The notes under the pieces were generated by a model. It was not told the DNA's origin and searched no databases. It saw nothing but the letters and a program-made list of their open reading frames with translations. From NCBI RefSeq assembly GCF_036898095.1, contig NC_090726.1:43510875-43574874 (forward strand): a stretch of 64,000 nucleotides of DNA, in the 5' to 3' direction. Made by a program: the position numbers and the translations under genes. Source of the stretch: Palaemon carinicauda. Taxonomy: Eukaryota > Arthropoda > Malacostraca > Decapoda > Palaemonidae. Below are positions 19,070 to 30,959 of this stretch, one piece after another (the stretch's first letter is position 1; the number at the start of each line of letters is the position of its first letter).

Positions 19070-20781
19070 TTAAACCATGGTATGCTGAACAGCAGAGTCA
19101 GAACGAGCTGGAACAACAACAGAGGTTTCCTCAACTTGAGGGAAAACCTGAGGTTCAGACTGCATAGGCTGAACAACAGACGGAGCAGAAGGCAGGTGCA
19201 AGGGTGAAGGAGGTTGACTCCTAGCAAGAGTTGCACCCAAGGATTGCACCAGCTGAGCGGAGGACGGAGGCGGAGTAGTCCGTTCCTGTTCCTGAGAGAT
19301 GAGTGGAGCATGAGAAGGTTGAGGCTGCGCAGAACAAGGTAAAGTTCTAGCAAGCTGAGGCTCCTGAGGCGCAAGTGCATGGTGTAGATGAGCTTGCCTA
19401 GATGAGGGTTGAACTCGGTGCAGCGCTGGTTGAGCAGACAGACTCACGGAGGGGAGAGGTTGTTGTACCCCAACCGAGAGTTGCACCACTGGTGGAGCAG
19501 CAAGGGGAGGAGGAGGAAGAGTGTAACTCTCCTGATCCCAAAGCAAGGGTTGCCTTAAAGAAGGCTGAGGCTGAACAACACTGTGAACAGCAAACTCCGA
19601 AAGTGGTTCAACATCGTACGCCTGGCAGATGGTGCTGCGACCAGGCGGAGCAGGTGCAGGCTGGGCGAGCACAGGCGGAGCAGGTGCAGGCTGGGCGAGC
19701 ACAGGTGCAGCGAGAACAGGTGGAGGGAGTGCAGGAGGTGCAACACTCTCAGCCCGACACTCACGCATCAAGTCCGAAAGCTGTGCTTGCATGGACTGTA
19801 GTAGAGTCCACAACATCATACGCCTGGCAGATGGTACTGTGATCAGGCGGAGCGAGTGTAGGAGGAGGGAGTGTAGGCGGAGGCGGAGGAGCAACACTCT
19901 CAGCCCGACACTCACTCATCAAGTCCGAAAGCTGTGCTTGCATGGACTGTAGTAGAGTCCACAACATCGTACGCCTGGCAGATGGTACTGTGATCAGGCG
20001 GAGCGAGTGTAGGAGGAGGGAGTGTAGGCGGAGGCGGAGGAGCAACACTCTCAGCCCGACACTCACTCATCAAGTCCGAAAGCTGTGCTTGCATGGACTG
20101 TAGTAGAGTTCACAACATCGTACGCCTGGCAGATGGTGCTGCGACCAGGCGGAGCAGGTGCAGGCTGGGCGAGCACAGGCGGAGCAGGTGCAGGCTGGGC
20201 GAGCACAGGTGCAGCGAGAACAGGTGGAGGGAGTGCAGGCGGTGCAACACTCTCAGCCCGACACTCACGCATCAAGACCGAAAGTTGTGACTGTATGGAC
20301 TGCAGTAGAGTTAACTTGGGGTCGGCAGACACTAAGTTCTGCTGAGGTAAAGCCTTAACAGCAGAGATCTGTTGTGGCAGAACCTTACTCCTCTTAGTCG
20401 GAGTGTAATCAACTGATGACTGAGGAGAGTCAGAGCTAACCCAATGACCGCATTCGGGTTGTGAACTTTAACTTCGTACGTCTGGCATAGGTCTGGACTT
20501 AACGTTTAAGAAGTCTTGAGACCTGAGACCAGCGTTACTCTGCCTTTATTTTCTCCCCTAATCTCTTCTGCAGACGAGCAAAATAAGGGCTCAATCGTCT
20601 GCGGGTGGGAGTGACGGTCTCGGTAAGACACGCCCACAACCACCGAGAATACTTCTGTGCGCCGATCAAGGCCTGCTGAACCCTTATGCCCTTCGACATT
20701 GCTTCTCCCCTGGGCTTGGGAGCTTGCAAGAGGTCCCGGACTGGGAGGACGACTGGCGCGCACAAAAGTACCCTCACGCAC
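19070..20781 (-). pseudogene. Copy B gag remnant with internal tandem duplications
   Basis: The Pro/Gln-rich linker of gag is recognisable (QPSLRQPLLWDQESY, ASRPPSPGPLASSQAQG) and is closest to that of copy D. Between about 19612 and 20330 one segment is repeated four times (spacings 151, 151 and about 201 bp, marked by CTGTGCTTGCATGGACTG at 19781, 19932 and 20083). As 151 is not a multiple of three the frame is lost. The N-terminal Cys/His cluster and the capsid are absent. A second, copy A-like gag segment (ending SGSV) follows at 18181-18360, so gag here is a mosaic. Confidence 0.75.
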
Positions 20782-20789
20782 TAATCACT

Positions 20790-21880
20790 TATCACTTTGA
20801 TTTCTGTTTGCACTTATTTCACTGAACTCGAAACTTTAAGTGGTTTGTACCTGAAATACGCAATTCTATCCTTTCTCAAAGTTAGTAATTGCGAAAACAG
20901 AATTACAATGTAACAGAAAAATCTAATGAAAGATAAATCAGTGGTTGGAAAGAGACTAAACACTAGATCACTCTAGAAACGTTTAGTTTCTTCCCCTAAA
21001 GAGACTAGGGAGAAGAGCAAAAAAAAAAAAAACGATAACGACGTTACTCGTACGCCTGGCAGGCTTGAATGAAACGTTTATCCTCTTTCTCCCTCCGTCT
21101 CTATCTCTCTCTCTCTCTCTCTCTCTTGACTTAGAACCTGAGAGAAGAGCCCAATCATATATATCGTTAAAACATATTATTGTTAAAGGAAAAAAAACTG
21201 AAAAGTTCCTTTATTAGGATCAAAACCATTAAGTTAAGAAAGAATGAGCAAAACGCTAGACACGGTTACTCTTACTGCAACGTGAAACCGTGAACATTCT
21301 TTCTCTATCGTAACGATAGAGTGCAAGTTGAACGTTCTGAACGTCAACAACTGCAGAGACAAAACAAAACGTTAGTTCAGCTTTGAAAACAGTACGAGAC
21401 TGTCAAAGAAAATCTTTCAAACTCTGTGGCGGAAATAGCATAATATGTTAACAGGTAAAACCGAAATGACGGGCTCAAAGTTTATTAACTTCGGTAAAAG
21501 ACCGCCTACTATTAGGAAGGTCGAATATAAACAAATATAAAAATTAATTTTAATGAGTTTATAATAAAAGGAAGTTAATCGAAGAGGCCTATAAGAGGCG
21601 GAGAGATATAAAATAAATCTATAACTTTTGTTAAGCAAAATTAAGAAAGAGAGTCTATACTCTCTTAGACACCAACACTTCCGTCTAAGGGAAGGGTCGG
21701 CCATGAAAGGTGAACGAGAGTTCATACTCTCTCGTCACCAAAATTAATCAAATTAATTCCAAAAGCTAACTAAGCTAATATAGAAGTTTTCCAGTAAAGC
21801 GACAGCCGAAATCAAAGAGAAATACTTCACCAAAGTCGTGAAAATACTCCAAGAACATAAGCGTATCCCAGAACGTCTTG
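20790..21880. other. Noncoding leader specific to the B/B' lineage
   Basis: About 0.95 kb of AT-rich sequence lies between the gag remnant and the 5' repeat, replacing the gag start that C and D have. It is shared with B' (about 28520-29640) with small indels. It holds a (CT)n microsatellite at about 21095-21125 and no open frame of note. Confidence 0.6.
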
Positions 21881-22066
21881 CCGGAAGCACGACAGAGGAA
21901 TAATTGAGGAGGTGTCAACAAGAAGTACTTGAGTACCTGGCCACAGGTGGCGCTGGTAAATACACCCCCTTCTAGTATTGTGATAGCTGGCGTATCCCTC
22001 CATAGAATTCTGTCGGGCAACGGAGTTGACAGCTACATGATTATCGGGTAAGTTTAATATTGAAAA
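21880..22066. repeat. 5' terminal inverted repeat of copy B (D-type)
   Basis: Ends GGGTAAGTTTAATATTGAAAA at 22046-22066 and contains CTAGTATTGTGATAGC, matching copy D and not the left repeat of B itself. The next base starts the duplicated intron sequence TTGATGTTTTAACTG. Confidence 0.85.
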
Positions 22067-22354
22067 TTGATGTTTTAACTGTGATATCTAAAAAAAGATA
22101 AAATTACAAACTGCTGGTAATAAAACCATCATCTATTTAATCATATAAATTGAAATTTAACTTCTTGTGACATCTACAAATGATAAATAAAATGACTGCT
22201 GGTAATAAAAACCATCATTTTTCTAATCATACATATAAATTGAAGGTGTTAGTATCCAAAATCCAGCATTCAAATTATCCCTAGGATAATATCTAATGAC
22301 TGGTATCTATAAGAAAAACTATACAGTACATACATATTCAATATATGATAAACG

Positions 22355-22664
22355 TTAACCCTTTTACCCCCAAAAGGACGTACTGGTACGTTACACTAAA
22401 CTCATCCCTTTACCCCCATGGACGTACCGGTACGTCCTTGCAAAAAACTGCTATTTACATTTTGTTTTGAATATTTTTGATAATTTCTTTGAGAAACTTC
22501 AGGTATTTTCCAAAAGAATGAGACCAACCTGACCTCTCTATGACAAAAATTAAGACTGTTAGAGCAATTTAAAAAATATATACTGCAAAATGTGCTTGAA
22601 AAAAAATAACCCCTGTGGGTTAAGGGTTGGAAAGTTCCAAATAGCCTGGGGGTAAAACGGTTAA
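22355..22664 (+). mobile_element. piggyBac-like MITE, copy 4
   Basis: Duplicate of copy 3, bounded by TTAA at 22355-22358 and 22661-22664; a handful of substitutions against copy 3. Confidence 0.8.
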
Positions 22665-23026
22665 AATAGCAATGGACTGATAGCTCCCAATGCAAAACCT
22701 TTCTTGCTCATTAACCATTTCATATGTTTTGCACACTGGCTCAAAGTATGTCTTCCACACAGCACCATAAGGGACAGATTTACTTGTGCATTACACGCAC
22801 GGTGATATGTCACCGTTTATGTAACGATAAATAATTGAACATTTGCCTGTCGTAGGAGGCAATTACTGACGACATATCTCTATCAACATAAATAACTAGA
22901 GGGGCACTCAAGAGCATGCCTTTGCCACACAAAGCATTCACACTTCATTCATAACTCTGATGCGTAATTGTACTACGACATATTTTCTTAAAAAATCTAA
23001 TGGCTTTGTCCTTGGGTCAAACCCCA

Positions 23027-23141
23027 CATTATTATTATTATTAAATGCTAAGCTACTACCCTAGTTGGAAAAGCAGGATGCTATAAGCCCAGGGGCCCCA
23101 GCACGGAAAATAGCCCAGTGAGGAAAGGAAACAAGGAAAAA
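23027..23141 (-). repeat. Dispersed (AAT)n-tailed repeat, 3' part
   Basis: Same as 15028-15142. The remainder of this repeat resumes at 29849 after the DIRS copy B', giving ...AACAAGGAAAA / ATTAAATATCTTAAG as the reconstructed junction. A related uninterrupted copy at 30672-30905 supports continuity across the site. Confidence 0.75.
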
Positions 23142-23853
23142 TGTTATTTTCATTAGTAAAATAAATTTTTGAATATACTTACCCGATAATCATGTAGCTG
23201 TCAACTCCGTTGCCCGACAGAATTCTACGGAAGGGATACGCCAGCGATCGCTATACAAGAGGGGGGTGTACTCACAAGCGCCACCTGTGGCCAGGTACTG
23301 CAGTACTTCTTGTTGACACCACCTCAATTTTTCCTCGGTCCACTGGTTCTATGGGGAGGAAGGGTGGGTCAATTAAATCATGATTATCGGGTAAGTATAT
23401 TCAAAAATTTATTTTACTAATGAAAATAACATTTTTCAATATTAATCTTACCCGATAATCATGTAGCTGATTCACACCCAGGGAGGTGGGTGAAAACCAG
23501 TGTACATGTATATCAAGAAGCTAAGTATCCCGTATTTCATATTATCAGTTATTCAAAATAACAATGAAATTATAAGTACCTGGTAAGGAAGTCGACTTGA
23601 GCCATTACTCTGCCTTAAATAAGTTCGTCTTCCTTACTGAGCGCAGCGTTCCTCTTAGGAGGCTGAACAACTCTAAGGTGCTGAAGTATCAAGGGCTGCA
23701 ACCCATACTAAAGGACCTCATCACAACCTTTAACCTCGGCGCTTCTCAAGAAAGAATTGACCACCTGCCAAATCAACAAGGATGTGGAAGGCTTCTTAGC
23801 CGACCGTACAACCCATAAAAAGTATTCAAGAGAAAGGTTAAAAGGTTATGGGA

Positions 23854-26180
23854 TTATGGGAATGTAGTGGCTGAGCCCCCGCCTACTACTGCATTCGTTG
23901 CTACGAATGGTCCCAGGGTGTAGCAGTACTCGTAAAGAGACTGGACATCTTTGAGATAGAATGATGCGAACACTGACTTGCTTCTCCAATAGGTTGCATC
24001 CATAACACTCTGCAGAGAACGGTTCTGTTTGAAGGCCACTGAAGTAGCCACAGCTCTCACTTCATGTGTCCTTACCTTCAGCAAAGCAAGGTCTTCTTCC
24101 TTCAGATGAGAATGTGCTTCCCTAATCAGAAGCATGAATAGTAAGAAACTGAGTTCTTAGACCTTGGAAAAGAAGGCTTCTTGATAGCACACCATAAGGC
24201 TTCTGATTGTCCTCGTAAAGGTTAAGACCTTTTTAGATAGTACCTAAGAGCTCTAACTGGGCAAAGTACTCTCTCCAGTTCATTCCCCACCAAGTTGGAC
24301 AGGCTTGGGATCTCGAACGACTTAGGCCAAGGACGTGAAGGAAGCTCGTTTAGCAAAAACCGAGCTGCAAGGAACATGTAGCCGTTTCAGATGTGAAAAC
24401 TATGATCCTGCTGAAGGCGTGGATCTCACTTACTCTTTTAGCTGTTGTCAAGCACACGAGGGAAAGAGTTTTTAATGTGAGTTCCTAAAAAGAGGCTGAT
24501 TGGAGAGGTTCAAATCTTGATGACATAAGGAACCTTAGGACCACGTCTAGATTCCAGCCTGGAGTGGACAACCGACGTTCCTTTGAGGTCTCAAAAGACC
24601 TAGGGAGGTCCTGTAGATCTTTGTTGGTGGAAAGATCCAAGCCTCTGTGGCGGAAAACCGCTGCCAACATACTTCTGTAACCCTTGATCGTAGGAGCTGA
24701 AAGGGATCTTACTTTCCTTAGATGTAACAGGAAGTCAGCAATCTGGGTTACAGTGGTACTGGTTGAGGAAACTGCATCGGTCTTGTACCAGCTTCGGAAG
24801 ACTTCCCCTTGAGACTGATAGACTCTGAGAGTGGATGTTCTCCTTGCTCTGGCAATCGCTCTGGCTGCCTCCTTCGAAAAGCCCCTAGCTCTTGAGAGTC
24901 TTTCGAAAGTCTGAAGGCAGTCAGACGAAGAGCGTGGAGGTTTGGGTGTACCTTCTTTACGTGAGGTTGACGTAGAAGGTTCACTCCTAGAGGAAGAGTC
25001 CTGGGAATGTCGACCAGCCATTGCAGTACCTCTATGAACCATTCTCTCGCGGGCCAGAGCGGAGCCAACCAACGTCAGCCGTGTCCCTTTGCGAGAGGAG
25101 AACTTCTGAAGTACCCTGTTGACAATCTTGAACGGCGGGAATGCATACAGGTCGAGATGGGACCAGTCCAGCAGAAAAGCATCCACGTGAACTGCTGCTG
25201 GGTCTGGAATCGGAGAACAATACAACAGGAGTCTCTAGGTTATCGAGGTAGCGAACAGATCTATGGTTGGCTGACCCCACAGGGCCCAAAGTCTGCTGCA
25301 AACATTCTTGTGAAGGGTCCACTCTGTGGGGATGACCTGACCCTTCCGGCTGAGGCGATCTGCCATGACATTCATACCGCCCTGAATGAACCTCGTTACC
25401 AGCGTGAGCTTTCGATCTTTTGACCAGATGAGGAGGTCCCTTGCGATCTAGAACAACTTCCACGAAAGAGTCCCTCCCTGCTTGGAGATGTAAGCCAGGG
25501 CTGTGGTGTTGTCAGAGTCCACCTCCACCACCTTGTTAAGCTGGAGGGACTTGAAGTTTATCAAGGCCAGAAGAACCGCCAACAACTCCTTGCAATTGAT
25601 GTGAAGTGTCCTTTGCTCCTGATTCCATGTTCCCGAGCATTCCTGTCCGTCCAAAGTCGCACCCTAGCCCGTGTCTGATGCGTCCGAGAGGAGACGGCGG
25701 TCGGGTTTCTGAACAGCCAAAGGTAGACTTCCTTGAGAAGAAAGCTGTTTTTACACCACGCGAGAGTAGACCTCCTCTCTTCGGAAACAGGAACTGAGAC
25801 CGTCTCTAGCGTCATGTCCTTTATCCAGTGAGCAGCTAGATGATACTGAAGGGGGCGGAGGTGGAGTCTCCCTAACACGATGAACAGGGCCAGCGATGAA
25901 AGTGTCCCTGTTAGACTCATCCACTACCTGACTGAGCATCGGTTCCTTCTCAGCATGCTCTGGATGCATTCTAGGGCTTGGAAGATCCTTGGGGCCGACG
26001 GAAAAGCCCGAAAAGCTCGACTCTGAAGATCCATACCCAGGTAGACAATGGTCTGGGATGGGACGAGCTGGGACTCCTCAAAATTGACCAGGAGGCCCAG
26101 TTCCTTGGTCAGATCCATAGTCCATCTGAGAATCTCCAGACAGCGACGACTTGTGGGAGCTCTTAAAAGCCAGTCGTCTG
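23854..26180 (-). pseudogene. Copy B' recombinase and RT/RNase H remnants
   Basis: The recombinase (23854-25044) keeps HEVRAVATSVAF and FASFYLKDVQ but is frameshifted near 24130-24480; the N-terminal half is open (ARGFSKEAARAIARARRTS). RNase H and the last part of RT (25032-26180) are split over several frames (SDDWLLRAPTSRRC, INCKELLAVLLAL, VDSDNTTALAY). RT motifs A and B are deleted at the same point as in B. Not functional. Confidence 0.8.
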
Positions 26181-28517
26181 ACGGAGCCGGACACAAGATC
26201 ATGGTACTGCTGCACAGTCTGTGAACTGTCAACCATGGGGAAGCGAGGAAGTACAGTGACAACCCGAAGCTGTCTAGACTGTCTGGGTCGTACAGACAAC
26301 TCCTTATCGGGTTGCTGAGGTTTCCGCACTGCGTCACAACAAGTCACTTCTGCTGGTTGTTGAACGTCTTCCCAGTGACACACTGACTCCGTAAACAAAA
26401 AATCCTCTAACAAGGACTAAGCTTGGACTGCATGTCTTGCAACACAGCTCAAGGTCTATGGGAGCAGGTGTGGTAACAGACGGGGTTAGCGACTGAAGTG
26501 GAACCATTACCTTCCCTGGAAGCATGTTATGCTTAAATAAAAGTCCATAGGAGGCTACGCAGCTAAAGGCTCCTCTCCAAATGACAGAGTCCTCAAGGGA
26601 ATATCAGAAGGAGGGAGAAAAGCACTTTCTCATCTACAGGGACCATATCCGAGAAAAGCTAAGTTCTCTCAGTGAGGGTTTCACTGGTGCAAAAGCAGCA
26701 GACTAGAAGGCAACGTTATGAAACTGCTTGACAGTCTAGTGAGTTGGCAACAACGAAAGATGTGTGACTGAGAAGCATGCGGTAAGGTATGCAGAGCATG
26801 CTGTATGTAGAGCATGCTGTAAGGTAAGCAGAGCATGTTGCATGGCGGGTAACATTTCTCAGAAATTCCATGACCAGTGCTAGATTGAGTAATATCGCAT
26901 TACTGTCCATTGAAAGTGCACGTGCCGAGGGAATTGATTTAGACTGTTTTGTTGATGAATTTGATAGCCGGCATGATAATCGTAGAATTAAGCTGCACTA
27001 AATATACGTACTATAATCTACTTCACCTCAGGAAAGGGAAACTCGCCCTGTTGGCAACACTGCATTACTTCATGCATGCTTGCATGGGGTTTTAATATCA
27101 ACATAATATTTACATTATATTCATAACTCATGATTCATTTTTGTTTTGAAGATATTTTTGCCATATTTTTGCGATTTTGTTAAAAATATATTGCAAGGAA
27201 TACATATATATATTTTTTTTTTTTTTTTAAGTAATACGAATAACCTCCATTATCATAATGTTTGTGTAGGCATACATGTATATGTTTTACAAATGCAAGT
27301 TATGAAAGTAATGAGGTGTTATTATTGTCATTTGTTATTTCAAAGTTGAATGGGAAGAGGCTCAAGCTGAGGAGAAAGTGGCAGATGCATGCGTTGAGGT
27401 GGCTGACTCATAGCATGAGGTTCCTGCCTCAAGAGTTGCGCTTGCCTCAAGGGTTGAGGTGGATGCGCAGTAGCAGGTTCCTGTCTCACGAGTTGAGGTT
27501 CTTGAGGTGTGAGCTGCGAGAGTTGAGGTAGCGGCTGCGCAGAACGCAGTTCCTGTCTCACGAGTTGAGGTTCTTGAGGTGCTAGCCTCAAGAGTTGAGG
27601 CTCTCGCCTTGAGGAAAGTTGTGCGAGAGCTGAGGTGGCTGCCTCAAGGATGGTAGAGGTTGTCGTACCTCAAGAGGTTGTTGCCTCGAAGATGGTCTAA
27701 CTGCAAGAAACTCTTGCCTCAAAGGAAGAGGAGGATGTAAGGCATAAGACTCCTGTTCCCATTGTTGAGGTTGCCTTAAGGAAGGTGGAGGTTGCTGCAC
27801 AACGCTGGTAACTGGCAACTCCCAACGCGGCAGCTCACGCATGGAGGTAGCCTGAGGAACCTCAACCTCATACGTCTGGCAGATTGTACTGCGCAGAGGA
27901 GGAGGAGCGTTCGCAGGCGGAGGTGTATTAACCTCCTCTGCCTGAAACTCCTGCATCAACACCGCAAGCTGAGACTGCATTGACTGCAGCAAAGACCACT
28001 AGAGTTTAAGAAAGACAACAACAAACGGAGCTACTGTCCGTTGAGACTGAGGGTCTAAAACAGCTGGTGCGGCAACAGACGGAGCTACTGCCTGTTGCGA
28101 TACCACCTTGCCTCTCTGGGAGGTGTGCAGTTGTCGTACTGCAGCAAGTCCGAACTGACCCAGTGCTAATGGCTACACCTAGGAGTTGGACTTGTGCGGA
28201 AGGGACCGACTTGCACTTAAAAGCTGCAATTTTGGTCCATGGTTTCTGCGAGAAACCTCTACCGCAGACGAGGAAAGAAAGGGCTCTCTCGTCTTTGTGT
28301 GGGTGGGGTGATCACGTCGGCAACGTGTGTAGATACACCCGAAACCACGGAGGGAAAAAACGTCTGTTCGTCGATCAAGGCCTGCTGAACCCATAAGTCC
28401 TTCGACATTACTTCTCCCCTGGGCTTGGGAGCTTGTAAGAGGTCCCAGACTAGGCGAACAACTGGCACGAACAGACGAACCCTCGAACGCAACACTGTAA
28501 CACTTTGCGCTTATCAC
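26181..28517 (-). pseudogene. Copy B' gag remnant
   Basis: Segments of two gag subtypes lie in series: a copy A-like piece near 26181-26880 and a copy C-like Gln/Pro-rich linker near 27350-28000 (PQEPQLVRQEP repeats), then the ASCSPSLGPLTSSQAQG block near 28420-28480. Two insertions without gag similarity interrupt it, at about 26887-27060 and 27090-27350 (the second is AT-rich with a poly-T run near 27213-27229). No Cys/His cluster or capsid is left. Confidence 0.7.
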
Positions 28518-29660
28518 TTATCACTTTTGATTTTCTGTTTGCACTTATTTCACTGAACTCGAAACTTTAAGTGGTTTGTACCTGAAACACGCAATTCTAT
28601 CCTTCCTTAAAAGTTAATAATTGCGAAAACAGAATTACAATGTAACAGAAAAATCTAATGAAAGATAAATAATTCAGTGGCTGGAAAGAGACTAAACACT
28701 AGATCAAATAAACTACGTTTAAAATCCCTCACCGCATAAAGCTTGAGAACAAGAATAAAACTCTAGAAACGTTTACCTTCTTCCCCTAAAGAGACTAGGG
28801 AGAAGAGCAAAAACGATAACAACGTTACTCGCTTGAACGAAACGTTTATCCTTCTCTCTCTCCCTCCGTCTCTATCTCTCTCTCTCTCTTGACTTAGAAC
28901 CTGAGAGAAGAGCCCAATCATATATATCGTTAAAACATATTATTGTTAAAGGAAAAAAACTGAAAGATTTCCCAAATAAAAAGTTCCTTTATAGAATTAA
29001 AACCATTAAGCTAAGAAAGAATGAACAAAACGCTAGAAACGGTTTACTCTTACTGCAACGTGACACCGTGAAAATTCTCTCTCTATCGTAACGATAGAGC
29101 GCAAGTTGAACGTTCTGAACGTCAACAACTGCAGAGACAAAACAAAACGTTAGTTCAACTTTGAAAACAGTACGAGACTATCAAAGAAATTCTTTCAAAA
29201 ACATTAAAATAGCATAATATATTAACAGGTAAAACCGAAATGACGGGCTCAATGTTAATTAACTTCGATACGAAAAAAGACCGGCTAGTATTAGGAAAGG
29301 TCGAATATAAACAAATATAAAAATTAATTTTAATAAGTTTATAAAAAAAAAAAGTTAATCGAAGAGGCCTATAAAAGGCGGAGAGATATAAAATAAATCT
29401 ATAACTTTGTTAAGCAAAATTAAGAAAGAGAGTCTATACTCTCTTAGACACCAACACTTCCGTCTAAGGGAAGGGTCGGCCATCTAAAGGTGAAAGAGAG
29501 TTCATACTCTCTTCGTCACCATAATTAATCAAATTAATTCCAAAAGCTAGCTAAGCTAATAATAAAACTTCCTGAATAGCGAAAGCTAAAATCTAGAGCA
29601 AATACATCACCAAATCGTGAGCAAAAACTCCAGAATCAACAGCGTATCCATGTAGGTCTA
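28518..29660. other. Noncoding leader of B'
   Basis: Homologous to 20790-21880 in B with indels, including a short (CT)n tract near 28855-28890. No coding signal. Confidence 0.6.
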
Positions 29661-29848
29661 GCCGGAGGCACGACAGAGGAAAAATTGAGGTGGTGTCAAC
29701 AAGAAGTACTGCAGTACCTGGCCACAGGTGGCGCTTGTGAGTACACCCCCCTCTTGTATAGCGATCGCTGGCGTATCCCTTCCGTAGAATTCTGTCGGGC
29801 AACGGAGTTGACAGCTACATGATTATCGGGTAAGATTAATATTGAAAA
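29660..29848. repeat. 5' terminal inverted repeat of B'
   Basis: Complements the left repeat of B' through GTACTGCAGTACCTGG, GCGATCGCTGGCG and CTTCCGTAGAATTCTG, ending GGGTAAGATTAATATTGAAAA. Confidence 0.85.
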
Positions 29849-30230
29849 ATTAAATATCTTAAGAACAGGAACAACATTGAAATAAATATTTCCCATATAA
29901 ACTATAAAAACTTTAACAAAACAAGAGGAAGAGAAGTTAGACAGAATAGTGAGCCAGAGTGTACCCTCAAGCAAGGGAACTCTAACCCAAGACAGTGGAA
30001 GACCATGGTACAGAGGCTATGGCACTAACCAAAACTAGAGATCAATGGTTTGATCTTGGAGTGTCCTTCTCCTAGAAGAGCTGCCAACCAGAGTTAAAGA
30101 GTCTCTTCTACCCTACCCAAGAGGAAAGTAGCCACTGAACAATTACAGTGCTGTAATTAACCCCTTGAGTGGAGAAGAATTGTTTGGTAATCTCAGTGTT
30201 GTCAGGTGTATGAGGACAGAGGAGAATCTG
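29849..30230 (-). repeat. Dispersed (AAT)n-tailed repeat, 5' part, right flank of B'
   Basis: Continues the repeat cut at 23141. The same blocks (AACCCAAGACAGTGGAAG, TCCTTCTCCTAGAAGAGC, AGGAAAGTAGCCACTGAAC) are found inverted at 31690-32010. Confidence 0.75.
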
Positions 30231-30540
30231 TAAAGAATAGGCCAGACTATATCCACCATGTTTCGTTGAAATTGTTCAGTAGTTTTTCCATAATGTTGTT
30301 CGCAAAAAAATAAACTAACACAACATTTGCAATCTACTTAGCATTGCGATTATCTTTAAAGTACCGCTGTGTACTTGTACTTCGATGTACTTTAATTAAA
30401 ATGTTACAGATTCATCCTTGGGTCAAACCAAACATGACTACCAAGTTTGGCCAAAATCAGTATGACAGTTTTTGTGTAAAGTTGCTTACATACAAACAAA
30501 CAGACAGGAGTGACTGCATAACCTTCACAAAATTTTGAAG
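30230..30540 (+). repeat. Probable dispersed repeat, low confidence
   Basis: Contains TTACATACAAACAAACAGACA and GTTTGGCCAAAATCAG, blocks that resemble the ends of short arthropod retroposons. No second copy in the window, so the assignment is tentative. Confidence 0.25.
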
Positions 30541-30671
30541 GCCATTCATCTGCAAGAAATTCTATTTACCAACATCTGAGTTACATCATTCAACCATAAG
30601 CATCGATACAGCAGTACTGTACTAATTCAATTAAAAGAAATTATATACATGTATAAAAATCGTCTTGGGTT

Positions 30672-30905
30672 AGAGTTCTCTTGCTTGGGGGTACACTCAA
30701 GCTCACTATTCTATCTTATTTCTCTTCCTCTTGTTTTGTTAAAGTTTATAAAGGAAATATTTATTTTAATATTACTCTTCTTCAAATATTTTATTTTCCT
30801 TTCCTCACTGGGTATTTCCCCTGTTGGAGCCCTTGGGCTTAGAGCATCTTGCTTTTCCAACTAGGGTTGTAGCTCCGCAAGTAGTAGTAATAATAATAAT
30901 AATTT
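30672..30905 (+). repeat. Dispersed (AAT)n-tailed repeat, 5'-truncated copy
   Basis: Reads CTTGGGTTAGAGTTCTCTTG to CCAACTAGGGTTGTAGCT and ends in (TAA)n at about 30888-30902. It starts partway into the unit, as expected for 5' truncation by target-primed reverse transcription. It lacks any DIRS insertion at the point matching B'. Confidence 0.7.
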
Positions 30906-30959
30906 CTTTTTGTCATCAACGATTTACTAATACACAGAAAATGTTCATATGACATACAG

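Larger units (their letters stand above)
15143..22066 (-). mobile_element. DIRS-like retrotransposon, group 1 copy B (non-autonomous, hybrid)
   Basis: 6.9-kb element with an inverted terminal repeat at each end. The left repeat is of the type seen in B' (GCGATCGCTATACAAGAGGGG) while the right one is of the D type (CTAGTATTGTGATAGC). Contents on the minus strand are a 5' repeat, about 0.9 kb of noncoding leader, a rearranged gag remnant without the Cys/His cluster, then an RT missing everything before motif C, RNase H and a broken recombinase. It cannot supply its own proteins. The left part is shared almost exactly with B', the right part is not. This fits recombination between two different insertions. 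Confidence 0.85.
22067..24807. repeat. Near-identical direct duplication, right copy (partner 14068-16808)
   Basis: Repeats the 1075 bp of intron next to the FN3K-like exon and the first 1.67 kb of the DIRS element, without the exon itself. Abrupt loss of identity after 24807. Confidence 0.85.
23142..29848 (-). mobile_element. DIRS-like retrotransposon, group 1 copy B' (non-autonomous)
   Basis: 6.7-kb element with matching terminal repeats of one type (CTACGGAAGGGATACG on the left, its complement on the right) and an internal complementary region that matches both of its own ends. It shares with B the deletion that cuts RT motif C and the noncoding leader. Both flanks belong to one dispersed repeat, so the insertion is clean and I see no target duplication. 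Its gag linker is C-type, with two extra insertions. Confidence 0.85.

Noticed and set aside
14068..24807. Plain assembly or haplotype duplication as the whole explanation
   Set aside because: Not excluded, but an error would not be expected to join exactly at the DIRS outer end nor to give an element with two different end types and a mismatched internal complementary region. Recombination explains all three.
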